From contig NZ_FNBT01000002.1 of NCBI RefSeq assembly GCF_900102425.1, positions 124,001 through 188,000 on the forward strand: 64,000 bases of DNA, read 5' to 3'. Source of the DNA: Blastococcus aurantiacus (GTDB lineage: Bacteria; Actinomycetota; Actinomycetes; Mycobacteriales; Geodermatophilaceae). Both the position numbers and the translations under genes were made by a program. Positions 15,314-22,277 of the stretch are shown here, piece by piece. How positions within the stretch are numbered: the first letter of the stretch is position 1; each line of letters opens with the position of its first letter. Below the pieces are notes generated by a model. It was given only the letters and a program-made list of their open reading frames with translations. It was not told where the DNA came from and made no database searches.

Positions 15314-16717
15314 TCAGCGCACGGCGTCCAACGCTGCGCGGATGTCGTCGTCCGAGTACTCCCGAACATCTCCATCCCTAGCAGCCAGGGCCACTTCGCT
15401 GCGCATCAGCTCCCGGACGGCGGCGGGCAGACGGCTGATGGGAAGGTCGTCCCCTTGACGCTCGGAAAAGCGAGCGATCGCCTGAACAGCATCCTCGTAT
15501 GCGCTGTCATGTCCGAAGGCGGCGACCTTCGAGGAAGGGCGACTAAGATCCGCGATGTCCTCGCCGATTCCCAGGTTGAAGAGAGTGCCTTGGTCGTCTT
15601 GGTCCAGCGGCTCGATTTCCGGGGCAGCGGGCCGCGGGAACGACGCTTCGATCTTGCTTCTCGTCACTCCTCGCAGGTATTCTGGAAGGTCGGCCACGAT
15701 CGCGTCGGCCTTATCCAGCAGACCACGCTTTGCGGCCACCCATGACGCCAGGACATTGAACAGCGCCAGCCAGTACTTGTTGAGGACGGCGGCAGCCATG
15801 CCCCGCAAGGCATCAAACTCTGCTTCAGTCGAGGTGTGCCGCATCTGGGCCTCGAGCCTCGCGAGCTCCGTGGCCTGTCCGATGGGTGTGGCGAGCTCAC
15901 GCGCGGCCTGGCGCGCGGCGCGCTCCGTTGGGTCTTGATCTGTGAGCTTATCGGCGGCAGCCAGCGCAGCAGCGTCCTCACGGGGCATCTCGGGCATCAC
16001 GATGGATTCGCCAGGTCCCGCCGCGGCCAGAGCACGGGTCGTTGGCATCTCGAAAGGGGTGTCGTAGACGTGCATCGATGCAGCCCAATGAACGTACTGA
16101 GTCATCGGGATGCCGACCGTTGCCGCGACAACTTCTCCCAGCAACGAGAACTCGAAGAAGTTAAAGTGCATCAGCCGGAAGGCGTTGTTTGACCGCATTA
16201 CGGTCGACATGATCAGGCCCCCGTCACGGACATGGAAGAACATGCCGAACGTGCACGGAATGTCGCTTGAGACCCGGACCGCATCCTCGGGCGACCAGAC
16301 CACCGCGGCGGCCTGCCGCGTATCTGGGCTGGTCCGCAGCCGTTCGATGACACCGCGGATCTGGTCGAGCCCGGGTGCCGCGTCGAAGAGTCGCTTCCCG
16401 TAGCTGGAGCCGGGCACCGTGAGACGGTTGTCGGTGTACGACCGGACCTTTTCCTCGTAGAAGGCGATGTCCTCCAGGCGGTTGGAGCCCGCCACCATCC
16501 ACACGAACCGCGCGACGGCGCCGACGATGTTCAAGCGACGCTGAGGTGCGTTGGCGATCCGGGCGCACGGGTTCGACATGCCCGTCTGGTAGTGCAGGAC
16601 CTCGTAGGACTTGTCCTTCTCGGTGTCGATGTACGAGCCGTTGAGCATGTCGGAAACTGTCTGATGCAGTGCCTCGTCCACGGTAGCCGGGATCATCTGG
16701 CTGTTCCCTGTGCTCAT
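15314..16717 (-). CDS. Divergent thymidylate synthase family protein with C-terminal extension
   Basis: 467 residues. Residues 60-225 follow the ThyA fold with exact spacing of key residues. Cys155 is the nucleophile (IPCTFG), Arg175-Ser176 match E. coli Arg166-Ser167, Asn186 matches Asn177 (which prefers dUMP), and His216/Tyr218 match His207/Tyr209. YGKRLFD and DTRQAAAVVW are also seen. Asn178 replaces the folate-contacting Asp169, and the His after the Cys is Thr. About 240 further residues, charged and helical, follow the core. The family includes dUMP and dCMP hydroxymethylases, so thymidylate synthesis should not be assumed. The ATG has GGGGAGAC upstream. It is the first gene of the minus-strand operon. 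Confidence 0.82.
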   Translation of the reverse strand: MSTGNSQMIPATVDEALHQTVSDMLNGSYIDTEKDKSYEVLHYQTGMSNPCARIANAPQRRLNIVGAVARFVWMVAGSNRLEDIAFYEEKVRSYTDNRLTVPGSSYGKRLFDAAPGLDQIRGVIERLRTSPDTRQAAAVVWSPEDAVRVSSDIPCTFGMFFHVRDGGLIMSTVMRSNNAFRLMHFNFFEFSLLGEVVAATVGIPMTQYVHWAASMHVYDTPFEMPTTRALAAAGPGESIVMPEMPREDAAALAAADKLTDQDPTERAARQAARELATPIGQATELARLEAQMRHTSTEAEFDALRGMAAAVLNKYWLALFNVLASWVAAKRGLLDKADAIVADLPEYLRGVTRSKIEASFPRPAAPEIEPLDQDDQGTLFNLGIGEDIADLSRPSSKVAAFGHDSAYEDAVQAIARFSERQGDDLPISRLPAAVRELMRSEVALAARDGDVREYSDDDIRAALDAVR

Positions 16718-17442
16718 CGGGTCTCCCCCGCTCGTAGGACCGCCGACGGTACCGGCGTCAGGGCCTTCTGCCCACGGCGCCCGTCCACCCCCAGGCTATC
16801 TGAGGGATGCGACAGGTCGGCCGAAGCCGGCCCGCCGAAGTTCCCTCCTCGTCGAGGGGCCTGCCTCCACTCCGGTTGACTCGTCGGCTGGGGTGATCAG
16901 GCCCGGGCTGCGGCGTGGGTGAGCGTCTCGTAACAGACCGGGGTGAGCCGGTCGACCGCGGCCGGCCGCGGCACCTTGGTAAAGGCCAGACGCGCCGATG
17001 TGGAGGCGGGCGTGCCCAGGACCGACGCCAGCCGCACCGGGGACGACGTGGTGGGCGATCCGGGCGGCGAGATCGCTGCCGTCTGCTCCGCCGAGGTCAC
17101 TCGGCCACGCGGTGCGGACGCGAGGGCCGTTCAGCCAGCCCGGCCTCGCCCCCGGCGCGGAACCGGCGCACCCCTTGCAGGCGGCACCCAGCGACATCGT
17201 CCAGCAACACCGCACAAAGCATCAGCAGCCTTGATCCGGCCCCTCCAACGTCGAAATCATGACCGACACACCTGGTGCATCTGCGGTCCGAAGTCCGTCG
17301 TGATACATCGGAGTGGGGTCGCCATCGACGAAGGGCGTTTTGGCGGCGACTTGCCGCGGGTCGGCGGCCGGCGCACTTGCCCCATGGAGTGTCATCACTC
17401 AACCGAGCCATCACCGGCAACGCATGGCGGCAAGCTGGCCAC
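16718..17442. other. 725-bp stretch without a clear gene
   Basis: Frames in both strands are open by GC bias but show no family similarity. A frame on the minus strand ending at 16897 finishes in LTPVCYETLTHAAARA, faintly like the C-terminus of IS3-family transposases, too short to call. Copy A of the 50-nt repeat is at 17263-17312. Promoters for the divergent nucleotide operon and the HEPN-like gene should be here. Confidence 0.4.
17263..17312 (+). repeat. Degenerate 50-nt repeat, copy A
   Basis: It starts ACCGACACACCT and contains TGCATCT and CGTGATAC. It shares its layout with copies B (17966-18015) and C (18841-18894, minus strand). Copies A and B are in the same orientation and bracket the HEPN-like gene. 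Confidence 0.45.
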
Positions 17443-17949
17443 ATGGACGATCTGCTCGAGGAAGTTGAAAAGTCGATCGATGCGGGCCTCTACTACGTAG
17501 GTCTCTTCGCGTGCCTCATGATTCCCGATGTCTGCGCAGCTCTGGGTTCTGCCGACGGCAAGGCGACCCCTGCGGGATACGCCGCCTGGGTGGAGCGACA
17601 CATGGCGAGATGGTGGGACAGGGGCGACGGCCAGACCCTGTACCAGTTCCGCAACTCCCTGTTACATCAGGCCACCGGTCGTCCGGACGGGAGGTCGTCA
17701 AAGCCGCGGCTCCTCTTTGCCGAGCCGGAGCGGAATCAGCGCGTTCACATGACTCTGATAGATCTTGGCGAGGATCGGGCAGTCGTTGTCGACCTGCCGA
17801 CCTTTTGCTTCGAGGTGCTTGGGGCGGCGAGGTCTTGGCTGGCGTCGGTCCAGGGCACGGAACCGTTCGAGACCAACCTGCAACGGCTTATCCGACGGCA
17901 CCCGGAGGGACTCCCGCCGTTTGTCGTGGGTCGGCCCGTCATCGGCTAG
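17443..17949 (+). CDS. HEPN-like protein of unknown function
   Basis: 168 residues, mostly helical in the first half (LLEEVEKSIDAGLYYVGLFACLMIPDVCAAL). It then has YQFRNSLLHQ, where Arg70 and His75 form an RX4H motif as in HEPN ribonucleases and toxins. Proteins with this plan (a helix ending in PDVCGAL, then WVERH, then an R-LLH motif) are widespread near mobile and defence genes and are usually left as hypothetical. The second half has two beta hairpins and no known motif. No partner nucleotidyltransferase is adjacent. It stands alone on the plus strand within the element, flanked by two copies of a degenerate repeat. Confidence 0.7.
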   Translation: MDDLLEEVEKSIDAGLYYVGLFACLMIPDVCAALGSADGKATPAGYAAWVERHMARWWDRGDGQTLYQFRNSLLHQATGRPDGRSSKPRLLFAEPERNQRVHMTLIDLGEDRAVVVDLPTFCFEVLGAARSWLASVQGTEPFETNLQRLIRRHPEGLPPFVVGRPVIG

Positions 17950-17965
17950 TTGAAGCAAGACGATG

Positions 17966-18015
17966 GCCGACACACGTCTTGCATCTCGGGCTGGGAACTC
18001 GTGGTGACGGGTTAC
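17966..18015 (+). repeat. Degenerate 50-nt repeat, copy B
   Basis: It starts GCCGACACACGT, contains TGCATCTCGGGCTGGGAA and ends near GTGACGGGTTAC. It is the same type as copies A and C and lies between the HEPN-like and zinc-finger genes. Confidence 0.45.
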
Positions 18016-18041
18016 AGGAGGATCGCCAGCAGACTGAGGAC

Positions 18042-18530
18042 ATGGGAACCAGCGGTACACCTGAGTACCGCGCCCGACGGCGGGCGCGCGAGCAACAACG
18101 CCGCGAGCGTCAACGTCGCACCCCGGAAGAACGCCCTCGTCCGGACTGGGCCGCCCTCGCGGCGGACGGGCCGGAACGACGCACTGCCGCGACGACCTGC
18201 GGGTGGTGCGGTGGACCGATCACCCCGCGCAGCCGCGGTCCGATCCCCAAGTGGTGCTCAGCCACTTGCCGCCACCGGGCCTGGGAGCAGAGCCGCGCGG
18301 CGACCTCCGGCAGGGCGGCAGTGCAGATGGTCGAGCGGCGGGTCGAGATTCGTGTCCCCCTCGAGCCGACCCGCAGGGACTGGTCGAGGTTGCTCGGCCA
18401 GCTCGCCAGTCAGTTGGATGACGGCCACGTCTATGACCGGGACCTGCACGCCCTTGGCCGGGCGCTGAAGCCCGTCCTGCGGTCCTACCGGCGGCGGGCG
18501 CGCTGGACCGGCGCACCTGACCTCACCTGA
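18042..18530 (+). CDS. Small basic zinc-finger protein
   Basis: 162 residues. The first 45 are very Arg/Glu-rich (RARRRAREQQRRERQRR), probably nucleic-acid-binding. A zinc knuckle follows: CGWCGGPI, then PKWCSATCRHRAWEQ, giving CxxC and CxxxC pairs. The last 70 residues include a helical region (RDWSRLLGQLASQL) ending in a basic tail. Similar proteins are common in actinobacterial integrated elements near recombinases and are annotated only as hypothetical. The ATG has GAGG upstream. A role in DNA binding or element maintenance is inferred from composition and context. Confidence 0.72.
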   Translation: MGTSGTPEYRARRRAREQQRRERQRRTPEERPRPDWAALAADGPERRTAATTCGWCGGPITPRSRGPIPKWCSATCRHRAWEQSRAATSGRAAVQMVERRVEIRVPLEPTRRDWSRLLGQLASQLDDGHVYDRDLHALGRALKPVLRSYRRRARWTGAPDLT

Positions 18531-19052
18531 GCGCCCCGAGGCGGAGCTCCCGTATTGCTCCTGTGAGGCACCGGCGCCGACGGTGACGTCCGGACAGTTC
18601 GTCGTGGAGCGGGGGTGACGGGGCGGTGACGACCCGACCGGCCCGACGTCACCCCAACCGGCGCGCCACTGGCCCTCGCTATCGACATGACTCCCGGCCC
18701 TGTCGGACGGCAGCGCCCTCAGCCCGCGCGCCACGCCCCGCCGAGAGGCGCACCGATCCGGTTGGAGCGGTAGCGCGCGCCGGTGACGCCCCCGGGCGGC
18801 ATGCCGTTAGGCAGCTGACCAGACCCTGTCACCCGCGGCGTCGCCAACTCGTCACAACGGATTGCGCAGCCCTGGATGCATGAGGTGTGTCGGCTCGTGA
18901 TCTTGTCCGGTTCGGCTGTCGAGATGGCCGCGGAGAGCGCCCACGGCAAGGACGCGGACGTAACCGATCGGGTCGACGGTGCGGAGGTCCACTGATGGGG
19001 GTGACGTGGCGCCGCACGCGGAGGCGACTGCCGAGGACGTTGGCTTGGATCC
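18531..19052. other. 520-bp stretch without a clear gene
   Basis: I see no gene in it. Copy C of the 50-nt repeat lies at 18841-18894 on the minus strand. A DUF433 gene is normally followed by a PIN-like or DUF5615 toxin gene; none is found here, in keeping with decay. Confidence 0.4.
18841..18894 (-). repeat. Degenerate 50-nt repeat, copy C
   Basis: Read on the minus strand it starts GCCGACACACCT and contains TGCATCCAGGGCTGCG and TTGTGACGAGTTGG. It is inverted relative to copies A and B. B and C bracket the zinc-finger gene. Confidence 0.45.
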
Positions 19053-19289
19053 TCACTCACGCATTAGCAGCACGATTTCCTCACGGGCCAGCAACGCCCC
19101 CGTAGGCGGCGGCTGCCTGCACGCCTTCCGACGTCAGGGTCGGATACTCCGCGACGACCTCTTTGGGGCTTATTCCGGCGGCAAGGCAGTCGAGCACCAT
19201 GCTGACGGGCACGCGGGTGCCGGCGATCACCGCCTGGTCGCTCAGCAGGCCGGATCGGTGGTGACCAACGCCAGGCGATCGGAACTCAT
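19053..19289 (-). pseudogene. DUF433 (antitoxin-like) gene with two frameshifts
   Basis: Three consecutive pieces in shifted frames make up one DUF433 protein of about 78 residues. From the ATG at 19289 it reads MSSDRLALVTTDPAC and then meets a TGA. From the neighbouring frame it reads VIAGTRVPVSMVLDCLAAG through TLTSEGVQAAAAYG. After a run of five G it returns to the first frame as ALLAREEIVLLMRE and a TGA at 19053. The two single-base shifts compensate, so the outer frame is intact. Either the gene is dead or both indels are sequencing errors in GC runs. DUF433 proteins usually act as antitoxins; no toxin gene remains next to it. Confidence 0.7.
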
Positions 19290-19564
19290 GCGCCAAGGGC
19301 GCCCACGATCTACGCCCAGCACGCCGAGCCCCGTCCTGGAGGAAATTCGGAGACGCGCCGGAGCAGGTCAGGAGACCCAGCAAGCCGACGGGCGTCGGCC
19401 CCAGGTGATGAAGAGCTCGGACAGCTGGGACTGGAGGAAAACAGGAACTTCGCCGGCCACTGTCACCACGCGGCCGGAAATGGCGCCTTCTCCGGGTGGG
19501 CGTGCGGCGCCGGACGCCGGCGCACGAGGCCACGCGACCAGGAGCACGCGACGAGGAGGGCGAG

Positions 19565-19864
19565 ATGGGCGACGCGCAGCGACCTCGGGAGCCGGTCTTG
19601 AGCGACCCGCTGCTGCTCACACCCGAGGAGGCCGCCACGGTGCTCCGCCTCGGGCGGACGACGGTCTACGCATTGATGAAGGCCGGCGACCTGCACCCCG
19701 TCCACATCGGCCGGAGCTGCCGCCTCTCCCGCAGCGAGCTCGAACGTTACGTTCGCGGGCTGGACGCTCCCCGCACCGCTCCTCGTGCCCTGCGCCCAAC
19801 CCGAACCACCACGGAGCAGCCCGGACTCTTCAAACTGGGCCCGACGTCGCCCGATGCCGCGTGA
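19565..19864 (+). CDS. xis: Excisionase-family DNA-binding protein
   Basis: 99 residues with a winged helix-turn-helix of the MerR/excisionase type: LLLTPEEAATVLRLGRTTVYALMKAGDLHPVHIG is broken here only by its loop, followed by RSCRLSRSELERYV. Such proteins bend DNA at the att arms and steer the integrase toward excision. It lies 73 bp before the integrase gene on the same strand, the usual xis-int order. The ATG follows GAGGGCGAG. The tail after residue 70 is Pro/Arg-rich and not conserved. Confidence 0.85.
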   Translation: MGDAQRPREPVLSDPLLLTPEEAATVLRLGRTTVYALMKAGDLHPVHIGRSCRLSRSELERYVRGLDAPRTAPRALRPTRTTTEQPGLFKLGPTSPDAA

Positions 19865-19937
19865 GTCCACAACCGCTCCGCCGGTGTCGGACCGCTCGGC
19901 CAGACTGACACTCCAGCCCACGACCCAGGGGTGACCA

Positions 19938-21272
19938 ATGGCGGGACGCGCCTCGAACGGCGAGTCGACGATCTACAAGGGCGCCGACGGCCGCTGGCAC
20001 GGCTACGTCTCCGTCGGGTTCACGCTCGACGGCAAGCTCGATCGCCGGCACGTCAGCAGCAAGAGCCGCGGGGTCGTGGTCGCGAAGGTCCGTGAGCTCG
20101 AGCGTAAGCGCGAGTCCGGAACGGTCGGCGAGGCGTCGACCCCGACGGTCGCTGAGTGGCTCGAGCACTGGCTGACGACCATCGCCCCGCGACGGGTGCG
20201 ACAGCGGACGCTAGAGAGCTACGAGTCGGCCGTCCGCAAGCACCTGATCCCCGGCATCGGCCGGCACCGCCTCGACCGGCTGCGGCCGGAGCACCTCGAC
20301 CAGCTCTACACCGCCCTGCTGGACGACGGCTACTCCCCCGCCTCCGTGCTGCGCCACCACCGCATCCTGTCCCGGGCCCTCACCGTCGCCGTCCAGCGCG
20401 GACACGTCCCGCGCAACGTCGCCGCCCTCGTCGACCCGCCCGCCCAGCGCGCCAGCGACCTCGCCACCGCACTCGACCTCGGTGAGGCCCGCGCCGTGCT
20501 GCAGGCCGCAGCCGGCGTCCGCAACTCCGCCCGCTGGACCGTCGCGCTCGCCCTCGGCCTGCGCCAGTCCGAGGCGCTGGCGTTGCAGTGGAAGGACATC
20601 GACCCGCTGGCCGGCACCCTCACCGTGCGGCGCAGCATCCACCGTGTCCGCGGCGGCGGGCTGGTGTACGAGGAGCCCAAGACCCGCCGCAGCCAGCGCA
20701 CGTTGGCGCTGCCGCTGCCCCTGCTCGACGCGCTGCAGGAGCACAAAGCCGCCCAGCTCGGCGAGCGGATGCTGGCCGGCTCCGAGTGGCACGACGAAGA
20801 CCTGGTCTTCGCCCAGCCCAACGGCCGGCCGATCGACAAGAAGACCGACTACGACGACTGGACACGTCTGCTCCAGGAAGCCGGCGTCCGCCACGTCCGC
20901 CTGCACGACGGGCGGCACACCGCCGCCACGCTCCTCCTGAGCGAGAACGTCCACCCGCGGGTCGTCATGGAGCTGCTCGGCCACAGCCAGATGCGCACCA
21001 CGATGGACATCTACAGCCACGTCATGCCGGCACTGGCCCGCGAGGCTGCCGACCGCATGAGCGCCCTGCTGCTGCCAGGTAAGGGTGGGCAAACTGCAAC
21101 CACAACTGCAACCAGAGACGACTCAGGCCGCTCCCCAGAAGGGAACGGCCTGGTCATCGGGGTGGAGCTGAGGGGACTCGAACCCCTGACCCCCACACTG
21201 CCAGTGTGGTGCGCTACCAGCTGCGCCACAGCCCCGGACCGACCCGGTCTGGTGCGTCCGGGCCGGGAGTAA
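19938..21272 (+). CDS. int: Tyrosine integrase of the tRNA-Ala element
   Basis: 444 residues. An AP2-like arm-binding domain at about 1-60 (YKGADGRWHGYVSVG) is followed by a SAM-like core-binding domain (70-165) and the catalytic domain. The full active set is visible: Arg209 (ALGLRQSEAL), Lys248, His323-x-x-Arg326 (HDGRH), His349 and Tyr359 (DIYSHV). The fold ends near residue 380. The remaining 60 residues are encoded by the arm repeat, the att site and, on the opposite strand, the tRNA-Ala gene. Excision would therefore swap the last 30 or so residues for others. Integration and excision occur at the tRNA 3' end. Nothing suggests inactivation. Confidence 0.93.
   Translation: MAGRASNGESTIYKGADGRWHGYVSVGFTLDGKLDRRHVSSKSRGVVVAKVRELERKRESGTVGEASTPTVAEWLEHWLTTIAPRRVRQRTLESYESAVRKHLIPGIGRHRLDRLRPEHLDQLYTALLDDGYSPASVLRHHRILSRALTVAVQRGHVPRNVAALVDPPAQRASDLATALDLGEARAVLQAAAGVRNSARWTVALALGLRQSEALALQWKDIDPLAGTLTVRRSIHRVRGGGLVYEEPKTRRSQRTLALPLPLLDALQEHKAAQLGERMLAGSEWHDEDLVFAQPNGRPIDKKTDYDDWTRLLQEAGVRHVRLHDGRHTAATLLLSENVHPRVVMELLGHSQMRTTMDIYSHVMPALAREAADRMSALLLPGKGGQTATTTATRDDSGRSPEGNGLVIGVELRGLEPLTPTLPVWCATSCATAPDRPGLVRPGRE
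21092..21114. repeat. Right arm-type integrase repeats
   Basis: Two tandem AACTGCAACCA units match the left copy at 8985-9008 and here encode residues QTATTTAT of the integrase tail. They lie about 45 bp inside the right att site. Confidence 0.6.
21124..21152 (-). terminator. Terminator hairpin of tRNA-Ala
   Basis: CAGGCCG and CGGCCTG arms lie 11 bp beyond the tRNA 3' end, with a further CCC/GGG pairing inside. It overlaps the integrase 3' coding region on the other strand, and its arms are duplicated at 8798-8828. Confidence 0.55.
21159..21204 (-). repeat. Right attachment site within tRNA-Ala
   Basis: 46 bp match 8836-8881 with two differences. This copy contains the functional tRNA 3' half, from the anticodon stem to the discriminator base. 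Confidence 0.85.
21163..21235 (-). tRNA. tRNA-Ala (anticodon GGC)
   Basis: A 73-nt cloverleaf on the minus strand: acceptor GGGGCTG pairs with CAGCTCC, including the G3-U70 wobble that marks alanine tRNAs. The anticodon arm is CCACA-CTGGCAG-TGTGG with anticodon GGC, and the T-loop is TTCGAGT. CCA is not encoded. Its 3' half is the integration site of the element. Confidence 0.95.
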
Positions 21273-21350
21273 CTGTACAGGGGTGAACGCACGGGAACGC
21301 GCAGGGGTGGTGGCGTCGCACCGCGCGGCGCCACCTCCGGCGACTGCGCC

Positions 21351-21764
21351 TCAGGCGCTCTTCATCTGCGCGATGCGGATGTGGTTGCCGAACGGGTCCC
21401 GCAGGCCGAAGTCGATCCCGTAGGGCTGGTCGACCGGCTCCTCGGTGATCTCCACTCCCTTCGCCGTGAGCTCGGCGTGGGTCCGGTAGGCGTCGTCGCA
21501 GGCGAAGAAGAGGTGGCCGCCGGCCACGCCCTTGCTGATCGCCACCCGCACCTCGGCTGCGGTCTCCTCGCTCATCGAGGGCGGCCCGGGCTTCTCCAGC
21601 AGGACGGCGCGGTTGGGCTGGCCGGGCAGGGTCACGGTGAGCCAGCGCATCGGGCCGAAGGCCATGTCGGCCTGGACCTCGAACCCGAGCTTGCCGACGT
21701 AGAAGTCGAGCGCCTGGTCCTGGTCGGGGACGTAGATCTGCGTGATGGTGATCGAGGTCAGCAT
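21351..21764 (-). CDS. VOC (glyoxalase/bleomycin-resistance fold) protein
   Basis: 137 residues with two beta-alpha-beta-beta-beta modules. The first has ITQIYVPDQDQALDFYVGKLGFEV and the second GHLFFACDDAYRTHAELTAKGVEI, ending in YGIDFGLRDPFGNHIRIAQ. Metal-ligand positions (Gln near residue 8, Glu or His near the end) look partly kept. The substrate is unknown. It lies 20 bp after an AraC-type regulator on the same strand, and such AraC-VOC pairs are frequent; the regulator probably controls it. This is the first chromosomal gene outside the element. Confidence 0.85.
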   Translation of the reverse strand: MLTSITITQIYVPDQDQALDFYVGKLGFEVQADMAFGPMRWLTVTLPGQPNRAVLLEKPGPPSMSEETAAEVRVAISKGVAGGHLFFACDDAYRTHAELTAKGVEITEEPVDQPYGIDFGLRDPFGNHIRIAQMKSA

Positions 21765-21784
21765 GGGCAGAACGCTAGGAGCGC

Positions 21785-22198
21785 TCACTCCCCCGGTGCT
21801 TCTCCGAAACTGCTCGGTCGCAGCCAGGCCATGGCGAAGCAGGACGGCGCCGGGGGCAGCGGGCCCCGGCGTCGGTGGACGCTGGGCGGCTCGCCCACGA
21901 TGTCTCGGAAGACCCGGCTGAAGGTGCCGAGACTGGAGAAGCCCACGTCCATGCAGATGTCGGTGACGCTGCGGTCGGTGGAGCGCAGCAGGAACATGGC
22001 CCGCTCGACGCGGCGCCGCTGCAGGTAGCGGTTGGGCGTCTCGCCGAAGGTCGCCCGGAAGCTCCGGATGAAGTGCGCCTCCGACACGTACGCGATGCGC
22101 GCCAGCGTCGGGACGTCGAGCGGCTCGGCGTAGCGGCGGTCCATGGCGTCGCGCGCCCGCAGCAACCTGCGGTTCGTCTCCTCGGCCGAGCGGCTCAC
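21785..22198 (-). CDS. AraC-family transcriptional regulator (short form)
   Basis: 137 residues. Almost the whole protein is the double helix-turn-helix of the AraC/XylS family: LDVPTLARIAYVSEAHFIRSF for the first, and RSVTDICMDVGFSSLGTFSRVFRDIVGEPP for the second, with a short Pro/Arg tail. There is no ligand-binding domain, so an effector would have to come from elsewhere or it may act as a SoxS-like regulator set by abundance. The GTG start at 22198 is used. It precedes the VOC gene by 20 bp in one transcription unit. Confidence 0.88.
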   Translation of the reverse strand: MSRSAEETNRRLLRARDAMDRRYAEPLDVPTLARIAYVSEAHFIRSFRATFGETPNRYLQRRRVERAMFLLRSTDRSVTDICMDVGFSSLGTFSRVFRDIVGEPPSVHRRRGPLPPAPSCFAMAWLRPSSFGEAPGE

Positions 22199-22277
22199 CC
22201 GGCAACTTTATGGAACCGGCCGGCTCTCAGGGGCCCACGCCGAGCCTGCGAGGCGTGGGGGGAGAGCCGGTCCTTCA

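Larger units (their letters stand above)
8842..21204. mobile_element. Integrative element in tRNA-Ala(GGC)
   Basis: A 12.3-kb element is bounded by the att repeats at 8836-8881 and 21159-21204, with a tyrosine integrase and excisionase at its right end next to the intact tRNA. Tandem 11-12 bp repeats near both ends look like arm-type integrase sites. Cargo base composition is visibly less GC-rich than the flanks, mainly at 12.1-14.9 kb, which suggests transfer. No replication initiator, conjugation ATPase or phage structural gene is seen, so it is likely a minimal or defence-type island that depends on helpers for transfer. Confidence 0.85.

Noticed and set aside
16897-16990. Possible IS3 transposase C-terminus on the minus strand (LTPVCYETLTHAAARA)
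   Set aside because: Only about 15 residues look similar and the upstream frame has no transposase motif or DDE residues, so it is below what I can support.
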